Of a stretch of 64,000 nt of DNA, positions 44,584-56,578 are shown piece by piece. Within the stretch, counting starts at the first letter, position 1. Each line of letters opens with the position of its first letter. The position numbers and the translations under genes are program-made. The notes beneath the pieces are model-generated. The model was not told the origin of the DNA. It saw nothing but the letters and a program-made list of their open reading frames with translations, and did not search any database. Source of the DNA: Ustulina deusta (taxonomy: Eukaryota > Ascomycota > Sordariomycetes > Xylariales > Xylariaceae); contig JAJNNX010000007.1 in NCBI GenBank assembly GCA_023159155.1, forward strand, positions 682,001 through 746,000. The letters are read 5' to 3'.

Positions 44584-47361
44584 CTAAAGAGCACTTCCCA
44601 CCTGCGCTAGATCCTCAATGGCAGCCAGCCCATAAAGGGCAACATCATTCGTAGAGATCCACGCGGCTTCATCCACAGGGGCGAGGACCTGGCTGCCAGT
44701 CAACGACACACTAGTCCAAGGCGCCGTCGGGGCAAAGCCATCCGTATTCAAGAACTCATCCCATGCCCTCGCGGCCAGCGTCGCGTTTCCCAGCCTCTTC
44801 GCTGCGTACGCTGTCAATCGCGAGTGTCCCTGGCGGAGACTCAAGCTTCCGAACGACGTCCCGTAACGCGTCGTCTGCTCGACTGCGCCCGCGCCGTAGT
44901 AGTAGCAGTAGTCGAGCCAGGCCTGGTCGAATGAAGCCGGCAGGCCATCGCCCAGATATTGCGTGACCTGGGACACAATCTCGGGCAGTCCGAAGCTCGC
45001 GGAGAGGTGCGATACCTCCACGTGACCCTTGTTCTCCGGATCCGTAGCCGGTGGCTTGATTTCTCCCGTATATATATTGTATAGCCCTAGACCCGTCACG
45101 AAGCCGTTCTTCAGCGATGCGATGCCATGGATCGTCGCGTTCAGCTTCAACCTGGCTTCTTCCCAGCGCGGACCTCGGCGTTCCCACTCGATGAGCCAGA
45201 TCGCCGCGAGCCCAGAGAAGTCGATACCGAGGTCGAGATCAATGGCTGTTGGGTCCGGGACATAGGTGCCATTGTCCTCGCGGACTTTGCGGCGCGGGTC
45301 GACTGTCAAGAACGTTTTGTCCGCGTCCATGAGCTCGTGCAGCAGCTCGCCAATACGCTCATCGCCGCCTGACACGTAGTAGAAGATCTGCCTGTAGATC
45401 GGCGTCGAAACCCTGATCTGCTTGGCGCTGTCGCCCCAGTGCTGCACGCCGTGGCGCGTTCCAAACCCGCTGTATGGCCCTAAATGGTAGACGTCGACCT
45501 CACTGGTATGTCGGGCGTGTGCTTCGGCAAACCGGTACACGTCCGCACGACCAGTCCGCAGAAAGTAATTCCAGAAAAATAGATTTGGCGATAACTCCGA
45601 GTTATCCCATGCGTATCCGCCGACGTCGTAGCGCCAAACGTGACGGTCCGTGTCATACGTGTGCATAAAATCTCCATAATCCCAGAACCCGTACCATTTC
45701 CGCTGTTCAACCTGTCCCTGGTAGAATGTATTGAGGAAGTCTAAGTGCGTCTCGATGGTCTGCGCAGCTTCTGTCGTTGTCGTCTTGTTCGGCACATCCC
45801 AATATGTTCCTATCGCCTCGGTTTGCTTGATATACTCGGGTTCGGGAACTAACACAGGCGGCGCGTTGATAAATTCAGTTAGTGCCGCGAGTTCATCCGA
45901 CGATGGTGTGTTGTCAAATGGTCGAATAAATATCTCGTTAGTCCTTCCGATACCGTGCGGGGTGTTGTATCCTCCTTCGTAGTCCTCATACGTGATATCC
46001 AGTGCATCTAACTGTTTAGCGTACGTGTCTTCGCCGAGGCCATCGTGAAATGGGCGCAAGTCCATTGGTTCGCCGGCTGGACTGTACAGCCATAACGTGA
46101 TTTGACCCGAATCAGTAGCGGCATTTGATATGTCGATGCTCGTTGGGTACCGCTTCCAGAAGTCACGATGCCCGACGGCCAAACCACCAGTAGTAGCGCC
46201 TCCGAGATAAGCTAGACCGCCAGCCCGAGTTCCTCCGGGGATTTTTACCCAGCTCTGACCAGGCTTTGTTCTCTTCTTCAGGGTGAATCCGTCGGGGGAT
46301 AGCTGTGTTAAAGTGTAGTCGTTCCAAGCCGGGATCCATTGCAGTCTCGAGCTAACTGTCGTGGCCCAAGTAGCGACATCTGGTGTCTTCTTGCCTTCAA
46401 ACTGAGCCACACGAACCTCTTCACCCGGATCTCTGCGCAGTCCTGTGATCCCTTGCACGGCTTCATTCAAAAGGCCCCCATCTGCACCTGCGATTCTAAC
46501 ATGACGATCATATAACTCCTCGCCAGCTAGCGGGATATCGAAACGAAGCCCAATTCCAGTTATGAAGTCCTTGTCTGCTGACCCATCGAAAAGAAGTGTG
46601 TGTACTATCTTGATCGTGTCCGAGTTCGCGTATAAATAGAATCTCACCGTAAATGGGAGCCAAGGATCATGTGTCGTCGCAGTCGACTCGCTACCACTGA
46701 TGTGATGGTCGCCTCGAACAGTGACTAAGGTTCGTACCGAACTATTCTCGTCTACGGTAGTGGTGTTGATTTTCGATTCAAGCTGGTAATAGTTAATAGC
46801 AGCTTGCGCCGCGCTCTCTCCAGTGTCTGGAATTCCCGATTGAGATTGCAGAACCAATTTGCCATTACTGCCCACGACCTTCCCACTAGATGTGCTCAGG
46901 AAACTCACGAGCACGTTTCCCGATTTCGGAAACGAAGCCTTGAGCTTTCCCGTATCAACAGTAATCCCATCTTGAGTGTTTTCCACATTGATAATACGTC
47001 TGAGCCGTTGAGGAGTACCCTTGAAGGCCCTGACTTTATACCCGGCGGGTACTGACTCGGAGCCCGGTACGGCATGACCCGTCCATTTGATAGAGCCGTC
47101 GGCCCAGTACGATGTTACCCATGACTGAAGGCTCACATCCTCACCACTATCCGTCGAAGCAGAGAAAGTGATTTGATTTCCCAAATAGTTGCCTTTTGGC
47201 CAGGGCAAGCCAAAAGTAGTACCGAGAGCCAAGGGCGGCTTGTCTTCAAGCCACGTTACCTCGACCACGTCTGAAGAGCTGTTGGTGTTTGGTTTTGACA
47301 GGACACGGCCGACAACGTAAGGCAACCAGACCGCCGAAGAAAAGAAGACCGTTAAATGCAT
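44584..47361 (-). CDS. Secreted exo-rhamnogalacturonan lyase-like enzyme (PL26, PcRGLX/YetA-like)
   Basis: This is one uninterrupted exon of 925 residues. A signal peptide (MHLTVFFSSAVWLPYVVG) is followed by many N-glycosylation sites, so it is exported. The N-terminal part (PPLALGTTFGLPWPKGNY, SYWADGSIKWTGHAV) matches the opening barrel of PcRGLX-like proteins. A central beta-sandwich follows, and then an alpha/alpha-toroid part with KWYGFWDYGDFMHTYD, WRYDVGGYAWDNSE, and GTRHGVQHWGDS. In that family the enzyme removes units from the end of rhamnogalacturonan I by beta-elimination, a pectin-degrading role. The aromatic and His-rich toroid segments should line the active site. Family assignment rests on the overall pattern; I cannot align it here. 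It is intact, with no stop or shift. Confidence 0.75.
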   Translation of the reverse strand: MHLTVFFSSAVWLPYVVGRVLSKPNTNSSSDVVEVTWLEDKPPLALGTTFGLPWPKGNYLGNQITFSASTDSGEDVSLQSWVTSYWADGSIKWTGHAVPGSESVPAGYKVRAFKGTPQRLRRIINVENTQDGITVDTGKLKASFPKSGNVLVSFLSTSSGKVVGSNGKLVLQSQSGIPDTGESAAQAAINYYQLESKINTTTVDENSSVRTLVTVRGDHHISGSESTATTHDPWLPFTVRFYLYANSDTIKIVHTLLFDGSADKDFITGIGLRFDIPLAGEELYDRHVRIAGADGGLLNEAVQGITGLRRDPGEEVRVAQFEGKKTPDVATWATTVSSRLQWIPAWNDYTLTQLSPDGFTLKKRTKPGQSWVKIPGGTRAGGLAYLGGATTGGLAVGHRDFWKRYPTSIDISNAATDSGQITLWLYSPAGEPMDLRPFHDGLGEDTYAKQLDALDITYEDYEGGYNTPHGIGRTNEIFIRPFDNTPSSDELAALTEFINAPPVLVPEPEYIKQTEAIGTYWDVPNKTTTTEAAQTIETHLDFLNTFYQGQVEQRKWYGFWDYGDFMHTYDTDRHVWRYDVGGYAWDNSELSPNLFFWNYFLRTGRADVYRFAEAHARHTSEVDVYHLGPYSGFGTRHGVQHWGDSAKQIRVSTPIYRQIFYYVSGGDERIGELLHELMDADKTFLTVDPRRKVREDNGTYVPDPTAIDLDLGIDFSGLAAIWLIEWERRGPRWEEARLKLNATIHGIASLKNGFVTGLGLYNIYTGEIKPPATDPENKGHVEVSHLSASFGLPEIVSQVTQYLGDGLPASFDQAWLDYCYYYGAGAVEQTTRYGTSFGSLSLRQGHSRLTAYAAKRLGNATLAARAWDEFLNTDGFAPTAPWTSVSLTGSQVLAPVDEAAWISTNDVALYGLAAIEDLAQVGSAL

Positions 47362-48410
47362 CCTAACTTTGCAATTACTGTAGTTAGGAGCCCTTCAGGT
47401 AGTTGATGCAGTCATTTGGCAATGTTGCAGAAAAGGAACGCGGTGGAGATGTGTTTAGATACTTCCATTACACCACCCCGAATGGAGGCTGGCTAGATCC
47501 CTAAATTAATCGCGTCAACTCCAACATCAAATTATCCCCTTTCGGCCTTCATTATCCCGAGCCAGTATTAACTACCCGAGGGTATCAAAATGACGTTTTT
47601 AATCGCGTGCTTGCATAATTGATCTCGGCCCATTCTTAAGATAGAGGGGTCCACAAAGAGCGATGCAGTAAACCTGGCAACCCTTAGGTATTCTCCTTGG
47701 CCCCTTAAAAGTTCCTATGGCTATGGGTCATAATTATATGTGCAGCAATAGGTCCGTGCGGGGTCCGCAGGGATTCAAGGGGAGAGGCTTGACTGGGATT
47801 AAAAAGAGCAGAGTATTGGAGACTTCCCCACAGAGCCAGGGGTTTTCTATGAAGCGGATTTTGGGGCTGGGATTAGGAGTAGGAAGTCGATAGACAAAAG
47901 CTTTCGATACCATACGCCATACCTTACAGCTTAGTGCGAAATGCCATCACTTTATGACCTTTCAACAAACGAGACGGTAAGGTTTAAGGGTCAACAATGC
48001 ATCAGTATAGAGGCGGGAAGATAGCAGAGAGACTCAATAATTCAATATTATCTAGGGCATGGCACTAGCATCACCACTCATGTCATCCGTTTTCGGCGCG
48101 TCACAAACCGCCCCCAGGCGTTTAACTCTAACTCAGCCTTAAGATAGCAAGTAATTCACGCCCGCCGAGTCCAACAATGCCCGTGTTCTCACCATCAGAG
48201 ATGAGAACCCCGCGTCAAGAACAGCATCCCGCCAAGTCTGATGTACAGTAGTCTCAGTCCACCCGGATCCAGATACAGTATTCAACTTCCGCCAGCTGTA
48301 TCAAACTTTCCGGGAGCATGTGTCGTGATTTTCCCCTTGCTCCGACTTTTTGCTTTCCCTTTTCTCGTTTTCCTGTTGCTGGTCGATATTGGAAGTTCGT
48401 CGAGGCATTC
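47362..48410. other. Promoter of the PL26-like gene and spacer
   Basis: The first several hundred bases upstream of the lyase gene must hold its promoter; I see no clear TATA box. No gene is seen in the rest. Confidence 0.4.
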
Positions 48411-48608
48411 CTATTGCCATCTTCTGATCAAAACACCGTTCGGCGCCATCGGCACCATCGGCACAACAGGAACCGCCGGGAAGACAGGCACTACGGGAAA
48501 AATGGGTTGAACGATGACGGGAGGCGGAGGTGGTGGCGGTGGAGCAACAACCATAAGAGGTGCAGGATGCACTATGACGGCTGGTACGAGAGGTTGGACG
48601 AAGCACAT
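48411..48608 (-). CDS. Small Pro/Val-rich protein (tentative)
   Basis: The 65-residue frame starts MCFVQPLVPAVIVHP and has a run of eight prolines, then VIVQPIFPVVPVFPAVPVVP, and ends in a basic RRW. Small fungal proteins with PPPPVVVQP-like centres exist, but I do not know a function. The opposite strand reads a collagen-like GTxGTx repeat because of the same base pattern, and a longer frame (48301-48882) overlaps it. One of these may be the real gene; the evidence is weak. Confidence 0.28.
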   Translation of the reverse strand: MCFVQPLVPAVIVHPAPLMVVAPPPPPPPPVIVQPIFPVVPVFPAVPVVPMVPMAPNGVLIRRWQ

Positions 48609-50430
48609 CTTGATTCGTGTTTATTGGTTTGGGTATATCCCGAGCAAAATTGGCACAGTCGGCTAGTGTTGTTGGCGACAGGCCTTGCATGGGTGGGTTA
48701 GTGAGGGGTGAACGGAATTCTGGCCGACTAATATATCTTACTATGTGATGAAGCTGCTCGAGGTAGGTTGTGCAAGGCGAGTGTGAGTATAACTCCAGGG
48801 CAAAAAAAGAGCTATGATTAGAGAGGGAACGGGAAGCACATATATGTAGAGTAGTAGGATTTGCGGCTTGCGTTATGAACATTGGCTTATAGCCGCTGCA
48901 TTGTTGCTGTTGGTGGCCTCACTGCATCACCGAGTATTGTTTGCTTGTAGTCTTGGTGGGGTAAGCCACATGGGATAGAAATAGACACAGTTTCATTGGG
49001 CTTCGGTGTATTCTATTGAAATAATGCCATTGTGAAGCATTTAACCGTAGCTCAAAGGGCACAAGGATTCCATTCAGTCACCATGTGATAGCTACCGACT
49101 GCCGCTGAGTCCTGCCTCAGTGTTGTACAGCTAGCCGCCAAGACCTCGCCGACTTTGCTGTGTCCCCACTGTTAGCCTGTAGATGGGATGCCATAATTCT
49201 GCAGAGCAAACATCAAATGAGTGAAAGCGCCTATTCAAACAGCGACTGTCGAGACACTCTGTCAACAGCGGTGGTCCCAGAGTGAACGTAGGTCACAGGG
49301 AGACCACTGATAGGTTGAAGTGTATGGGTAAGGGCTCAATACCATTGACTCCTAGTTTCTCTCCCAGCAATTGGGGGAGAATCAGGCCTTTCTATAGTCA
49401 TATTCCACAATACAAGTCCACAGGGGTAGCTTCTATCCTCCTGCAACCCTGGTCCCTGACACACCTGCGCTGTCCATCATGACAATGAATGACCTGCATT
49501 GTGACTGGGGGGGACCACTAAGGAGGGCGTGATAAACCAGCAACAACCGGTGAGTATACATTATAAGAGTCTTGAGTAGGTTCCCAGATGATCATGGGCG
49601 GGGCTAATTACAAGTTGAGCGAGTAATTATGCCGAATTCTAAAATGTAGGTAATTAAGTACCTCTTTGTTGCCAATCCTTCGTGCAGGTCTCTCCCCGCA
49701 ATGATGACTTTACAAGTAGACGCTGCATGGCACAGCAAGTACAACGCCGTGACACGTATGTAAAGAAGAGAGAAAAAAAGAACTGCAGATATGACAAACC
49801 ATGTAATCATACGAAGTATTGTGGTGGCAATTGAACTTGTCCCTTCTGATGCTGTAAATTTAGTGGAATCGATTGTATAGATAGGTATCTGCTGAATAGA
49901 GCTTCAGGGGACATGTATCTCTACTTTGTGAACCCAGAGTACCACCTCCAAGCCTCAAGAAAGCAGCCCTACCAACAAACTTTGTATGCCGTCCAGACCG
50001 AGAAACTTGGACAAGCATAGTCTTATAGAACGCATTGTTAAATACAACTCGAGTGATGCATATTGTCCCCTCTGGAATAATCATCAATGGCGGGTGACAC
50101 AAACACCACAAACTAGACTACATAGGATCTCTGATGCCTGCTTGTGGATTTGACCGCGTTCATAATTCGAACCTCCAATCTCTTACATGACCACTTTCCA
50201 AGAAGTTATTCGTGCTTTCGATTCAGGTAATTAGTAGTCGATGGTGGTTAACAGCTCGCATGCATTGAATTGTCATTCTTTTCTCACTCGCTTAACTGCT
50301 TTCTTTTCTCGCTTCGACTGACTGTTCTTGCCAATTCCATACTCTATAGGAAAGGCTGAACGTGCTGGGAGCGTACAGTGCTAGAAGTTTCCATACCAAG
50401 TCTTCATCAATTACACGCAAGACGTGGTAA
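48609..50430. other. Gene-poor spacer
   Basis: No supported gene. Short open frames at 49282-49482, 49604-49810 and 49860-50111 show no motif. Confidence 0.4.
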
Positions 50431-51588
50431 CTACAGCATCACTTGTGCTTTCTCCTCTGCATACCATAGGGGCTTTTCCCTCAGCCGCTCTATTGCCTTC
50501 TGCTTTTTCTGCCTTGGTTGCAATATAATGTACCTGTACCATAGAGCGTTGGCCGACACGGTGATGGGGACGGTTATCACCCAGAAGATCCAGAACTTTC
50601 CCGAGACAATACCACCATCACCAAAATCAAAGAAACTGGTGCTGAAAATAGTAGATATAAAGGTCGGCGGTAAAAACACTAGCGTAATAAAGGCGATAGC
50701 AATCATCGCCTGGCTGTCTTTCCTAGTTGCTTCGGCTAACCCGGCGGCCGTCAGGTTGTAAGCCAGCTGGATCTCATTCTGGATCCGTTCCTGGAAGCAG
50801 ATACCACGGCGATGTGTGGAGGACGTGAATTGAGAAGCCCAGAGCAGCTTCTGGCGTGTTTGTCTGTGTACTACAGACCTTTCCATCTTGAGTCCGTCAA
50901 TGATGCTTTCGTGGCATTCGATGATGCTATCGACTGTTTGTTTATCGACATTCAAAAGCTCAACAAGAGAGGCAACACGACGAGCAGTTATATGTAGTTC
51001 AGAGTAGTTATGAAAATAATTCACGTCGTTCTTGCTTCCGTTGTGTTCCTCCGGCTTGGAGTACTTGTCCTCTTGTTGACTGACGTCGCCGTCGACTTGA
51101 CATGACTCCCAACCGAAACGATCGACTAACCGTTCGTACAGCAGCGAGTAGAACCACAATGGATCATTTAAAGACGTAGACGGTAGGAAACTTTCGATAT
51201 CGCCTGATAGCCCCGATGTTATCTCGCTTAGATCGGAGATGATGAGAATTCTTGACTGATCTGAAGTTCGATCCCAATGCGTAAAAACCCAAGTATCCCG
51301 CCACTTGAGATTGCTTGGCTCGAACAGTGTTTGCGAGACACGTTTGAGCCACGTTTCTTAACAGATTGATTAGATGGGACTTCCGATTCCAATAAACCTT
51401 TCGTCAAAAGGTGACTCACTTGTAGCTTTGATTTCGTCTTTGTTGTTGTAGTCATGCTCGTAGCCAAAAAATCCATTAGAATGAACGTATGTATTATTAG
51501 TAGAAGCGCGCCTATAAAATTCAAACGAATCGGTGGCGAGTTTGTTGAAATGAGGGTCTCCGGATATGTACTTCATTCTGATTGCCAT
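50431..51588 (-). CDS. CorA-like two-helix membrane protein
   Basis: Exons 51420-51588 and 50431-51356 join to 364 residues. The C-terminal region has the CorA layout: a long helical part (LHITARRVASLVELLNVDKQ and QNEIQLAYNLTAA), then helix 1 (AMIAIAFITLVFLPPTFIST), a short loop and helix 2 (KFWIFWVITVPITVSANALW), ending in a basic tail. The loop reads IFSTSFFDFG and lacks the GMN signature of true Mg2+ channels. This is usual for the many fungal CorA-like proteins with C-terminal SAxFSxxFF loops, whose transport role is unproven. The N-terminal domain is short for the group; further 5' exons beyond 51588 are possible. Confidence 0.72.
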
Positions 51589-54500
51589 TCTGTATCCCTT
51601 GTGAGACGCTGGAGCAGTCTGGTATATTCTGGACGTACAGTATTGTCACTTTGGATGTCTGAAAAAGACTACAAATGCCATATCTAGAATGGGTGTCGAA
51701 CTGGGATGTCTGGTCAAAGACGTTGAATCCTCTGGTCTCCGGTCCTAGTTACTCAGTTGGGAGCCTGACGAGAAAGTCCCGAAGTGCTTCCCCTCAGGTA
51801 AATTAAACACCTGCAAGGCTTTTCCTGCTCTGAAAGCCGTTTCGTCCGTCATCATGTTGAAATGGGGTTGCTCCCGTAACAGAATAATATAAGGAACAGG
51901 AAAAAAATTAGGTTTTATGGTAAGGCTTCATTAGAGCTGAGCTACGGGGTAATTATACCTTAGGTAAGGCTTAACTCTATCAGTTTTAGAATAGGGAAGA
52001 CTTCACGAGGGCGTTAGAACTGCTGAATTAGGTATCGCGTTTGTAGCCTGCTGCCGTCTGTGATACAATGCTGGCACTATCGACGCCACGCTTCCTACTT
52101 CAAACCCGATTGTCAGCAAATTTCGGTCGTACTACGGCGCCCTGGCTCACCCCCAAAAGCGCAAGACAGCAACCATAACCATCGTAATGTGGGCGAGATA
52201 TTCAATTTTGTATGCAAATTTGCAGTGGAAAGGGGGCTCAACGGTGTGACTAACAACACAGAAACAATCGCAAAGCAAGTTTAAGTTTAACAACAGCATA
52301 AAATATGTCTACTTTTCTTCTTAGGAGATTCTCTGCTGGCAATAAAAAGGCATAAGGTGGTAAATTTTCTGCTGTAAAAAAGATACGTACTGCTCGGTGT
52401 ACGAACGGCTGCAGGGGCAATTGGAATCACACCAATACACATAATGACTGGTTTGGCTTCAACCTCCCTCCTACAACTACCAGTCTTGGCACCTACTGTT
52501 AGTGTAACGGGTGGGGCCCCTATACAATTTGTATGAGGGATTTTCTGCCCGCACTAACACCCTTGATTTGGGTACGAGGTCGTAGGTTCCGGCTTTGGCA
52601 CAGTCGACAACAGGCCATATTCTTTACCTTCGGGGACGGAATAAAACGCTCGACGCTCGTTATAATTACCTAGCGAGTACGGAGCCCGATATACGACGGC
52701 GAATGCGACCGGCGGACCACCTTGATATACGCCTTTCGAACCGGCGGTAGGAGGCTGCATTGGCACCCGTTCAAGTCACAAGGATTTTTCCCCACGGGGT
52801 TTTTGCCGGGTGAGCACGGGGAGTTTTGGGAGGTACGGACGCTGTCTTCGGGACCGGTCGTACCAACCGGGAGGAGGTATACCAATAAAGCAAATATTCA
52901 AGGGCTACGGAATATACGGTATTGGGGTTAAAATAGAACGCACGAGGCACGGAAGTCCTAGAAGGAGTGGACACGGAGTCATGGCACGGCACGCCCTTGA
53001 GGTATGAATATGGCTTCCGTACAATGTGTATGGCTTGTCACGTCTTATACCCCCTGGGAGGTTTAGGGGTTATTCAAAGAGTAGCCCTTTCATGACGTTA
53101 AACACAATTACATTACATTACATTACGACTGGTTTGGCTTGCTACGCAGCTCACACGTCACGAGGCGGCTGCTTGCATGAAATCTATTATTGGCATCTCG
53201 TGATCCATTGAAAGTAATAATCTATTTGAGAGGGAAGAACACTAACAGACCATACCTGAGGAGTACATAACTATTGGCGTTATCACCAAAACCTATTTTT
53301 TTTTTGTTAAGTAACTTATCAGCGAACTTGTAGTTATATGATTTACTGACGGTGCTATTTGCAAGTGGCACAAATTGGCCAACTTAAGGCACTCATAACA
53401 GGGTGAGAAGTACTTGTTGCTGTCTCCTGATGTAAGAAAAAGGGGTGAACAGGCATGAAAGTGCATTGCATACCAGGAATTAGCAATACGGACAGAGCGA
53501 AGCCTGACGAATATACCGAGTCGACATCTAAGGGCTATATATTGCGAGAGGCCTGCATGATGGCTACACACGGTAGAGAATGAGGCGTCCTGACACCCAG
53601 TTCTAGGCGCTAGACCTGGGATATTTCATGCTTACTAATTCAGCCCCTTTTTAATTCACGGAACACCATTATGTAAAATTATTGGGGGCTTATATAGCCG
53701 TTGTCACTTGCTTCTGCTTGAAGCAACTGAAGCAACGCCGTTGGCAAATACATCTGTGATATATTGCTAGAAGATTTCTCACCACATTATTTAACATATT
53801 GAACTAACTGGCCTATTATTGTTTATGCCCTATTTCTTGCAGCCATAGTGCTAGCTCGAAATTCAGCCGAAGGCTTGTGATATCCTTTCATGCAAGTGGT
53901 GTCGGACTAGGTAGGCTGTGCATTTAGGACGATGCAACGGTAGGCTTTCTGGAAATTGATGCATCCATCCACCTGTGCCCTGTATTCTTCCAAGTTCTGG
54001 TATGCATACTGTAGGCAACCGTCCGATGCAGACACCGTAGAAACCCTGGTGTTTGAACTCAGCCACCCTCATTGCGTCGAAAACGCGGTCGCAGATCCAA
54101 TACCAAAGTCAGCAAGGCATTCAATTTAAATCAGGCGGATTTAAAATTAGTCGAAGGCACATTGGAGAAAGGTTGATTCTGACTCCTATGGCTAACGTCT
54201 TAACAAGCTCAGCAGCAGTTGTGCAGTTTGTGGACATTGCCATCTGTCTCTCTGGCAACTCAGGCACTCTGTACACGGATTTGCGTGATATGCCAACTAA
54301 GCTTCATGTCTAAAATTGGACATTAACCAACGAATTAACATCGCGAGGTATACACAGTCTAGCCACGCTACTTTTTAGAGTATTTCCCAAGCTCCACTGT
54401 GGCAACATCAATCGATCAGACTTTAGTTAGCTAAATGTTGCATACAAATGTTGAGGTGTTGGTATGGAAGCCTCAAAGACTGGAGGTTCTGGGATCCACC

Positions 54501-54631
54501 GAGAGGTTAACAGCGTTAGATTTCTCTGCTCTCTCTGGTGAGCCAGACATGATCAGACTTATGCTTGACTGGGCGCACAGTGTGTCTACGATGGTCTATT
54601 CTCACTTAGGTAAACCACTCAGATAGCGACA
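51589..54631. other. Gene-poor region, 3 kb, with a possible solo LTR
   Basis: No intact gene. Contains the LTR candidate at 52497-53112, ATTAC repeats near 53110-53126, and near 54480-54590 on the + strand a short ankyrin-like stretch (TALDFSALSGEPDMIRLMLD) that stands alone. Confidence 0.4.
52497..53112. mobile_element. Possible solo LTR of a retrotransposon
   Basis: The block starts TGTTAGTGTAACGGG, a common opening for fungal LTRs, and can end at ACA at 53110-53112. Its base content is richer in G+C than its flanks. A 14-bp exact direct repeat (GACTGGTTTGGCTT) lies outside it at 52446-52459 and 53127-53140. No polymerase or gag coding is present. The ends and the class are guesses from the terminal motifs. 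Confidence 0.3.
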
Positions 54632-56408
54632 TCAGAACTGCGACATGGGATCCCGAGGCAAGACAACAACCTTAGGCGCATCCTCCGGACCAATGGGCCA
54701 GTGGACCTCGATCGTATCTGCGTGCCTCCGCTCGAACTTGAAGTAGGCCGGCTCCCACTGCGGGAATCTCCGGAGGGGCTCGCCGGTCTTGAGGACAAGG
54801 AGGCTCAGCTTTGACGACCACGACGATGACGAAGACGACGACCGCCAGTCGAAGAACTGTTTCCCCATCTCTCTCGCGGAACCCTCGGTCAAGACGGGCT
54901 CAATCAAGTTGGCGCTTTCCTCCGCAAACCCGTTCGGCCGTTGTCGCACTTCCACGCCTGCGATTCCTAGCTCCAGGTGAAGTATTAGGCGGCGTAGGTT
55001 CTTGAATCTCGTTGCCAGCGTCTTAAGCTCGAGCTCTGGCTGTGACAGCGTTACGTTAGCACCAATGCATATTATCTGGTGTAGGACTTTAATTCTCACC
55101 CATGTGCCGTCCCGATGGAGGTCAATCTCTAGTGTCTCGAGGTAAGGGCAACTAGCATCGAGCTCCTGAAGTTGCACAGGACAAAAGGCGGGCCTCGTTT
55201 GTGACTTTCCCACAGGCTCGAACGAGTGTAGGCATAAGTGCTTCAAACCGGTGTGGAATCCGACTACACGCGGTGAGACGTAGTGCCCTTTAACGGTCAG
55301 ACTTTCCAACGAAGAGTTTTTCATCAGAAATTCTTCTAACAAAGGCTGCCCGTGGGCGGCACCGGGGTAGACCTGAACTGTAAGATCTCGCAGGAAAGTG
55401 GCATAACTGCTCGCGAGCTGCAAGAAGGCTGTTGTGTTCTGAGGTCCGAGGCTGAGCGATCTCAGTTTGGACCACTGCACCTTTTCGACCCAATGCCCCC
55501 CTTCGTTCTGGCCGAGTCGGTACCCGTTAAGTGACAGATCTTCCAACGCCGGGAAAGGTTTGCCGTCGCTGGAGAATCGAAAGGAAGACACCGTTCCCGA
55601 AGCGGGAATACGGGGGGCGCATCCGCCGTAGTCTAAAAGAGAAGTAAGAGAGAACGATTTCAGGTTCGGGCAAGTGAAGAGGAGCGCTTGCACACCCAAA
55701 ACATCTTTGTTCGGTCCTCTGTCCTCGTCGAAAGGATCCACAGTAGCCGCGAGAGCAAGGACACTGTGAAGCTTGCCTTCGACGGTTCGTTTGCCATCTT
55801 CGCCGAGCAAGTACAGCGATAGTTGCTTGCTATGGCCGTCAAGTCGTCGTAAGACATCCTGTGATAAGCGACCCGTTGTCCTGCAGTTACCGTTAGCCAG
55901 CTTCGCATACATTGTCCGCCCCAGGAACTCGTGATGCGGCATACTTGATACGCTGTAGATTCGGGAGAGAGTCGACAAGGGCAACCAATCTCTGCTCTAT
56001 ATCGTCTATATCCCCTTCGTTGAACTGACCGAATTCTAGCTCATGCACCGCATTCCTCAGCTGCTCGTTCCTGGGGTCTAGCAGTCTGGACGACAAAGAT
56101 CGAGCGAACACACAGGGGTCCTGGTCAGCTTGCGCGAACCAATCCATCGGGTCGGTAGCCCGCATCACCAACGGGATGATCTTGTATAAATGGGGCACGG
56201 CCATGGCGTACCAGGTGCGCGACACCAGAGAGACGCTGCACAGATCCCTGAGGCTGTCTATCTGTACCATGGTTCATCAGACGTGGTACATGTTGCATAG
56301 CAAGGTGATACTCCTTACCTGGTCCAGAATGTGGCGCCATACGTCTGGAATCATCCCAGCCAGGGCCCCGTTGACACTGGAGCCAGATTCGAGGCTTTGC
56401 ACAGCCAT
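54632..56408 (-). CDS. F-box protein
   Basis: Exons 56319-56408, 55945-56261 and 54632-55880 join to 551 residues. The F-box lies at about residues 18-60: MIPDVWRHILDQ continues across the first intron into IDSLRDLCSVSLVSRTWYAM, then AVPHLYKIIPL. F-box proteins bind Skp1 and bring substrates to SCF ubiquitin ligases. The rest contains leucine-rich strands (PALEDLSLNGYRLG, KLRSLSLGPQN, SLESLTVKG, GLKHLCLHSFEPVG, LETLEIDLH) that probably form the substrate-binding surface. The second intron (55881-55944) has a GCTAAC branch site and a CTGCAG acceptor; skipping it would leave a stop. A Ser run (SSSSSSSWSS) lies near the C-terminus. The substrate is unknown. Confidence 0.82.
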
Positions 56409-56578
56409 GATAGAGTTTAATCGGGAGGACCTTATAAACCCTCCTGTTTCGTGGACTTCTGGATCGCTTATTTAGGAACCAGGAGGTGCGCCGGACGATG
56501 GGTCTGACAGAGTCAGAGGAATCATTATATTTGTTTGAGGCGAGTATATAGACAAACTGAGGGTAACCCACCCCTGCT

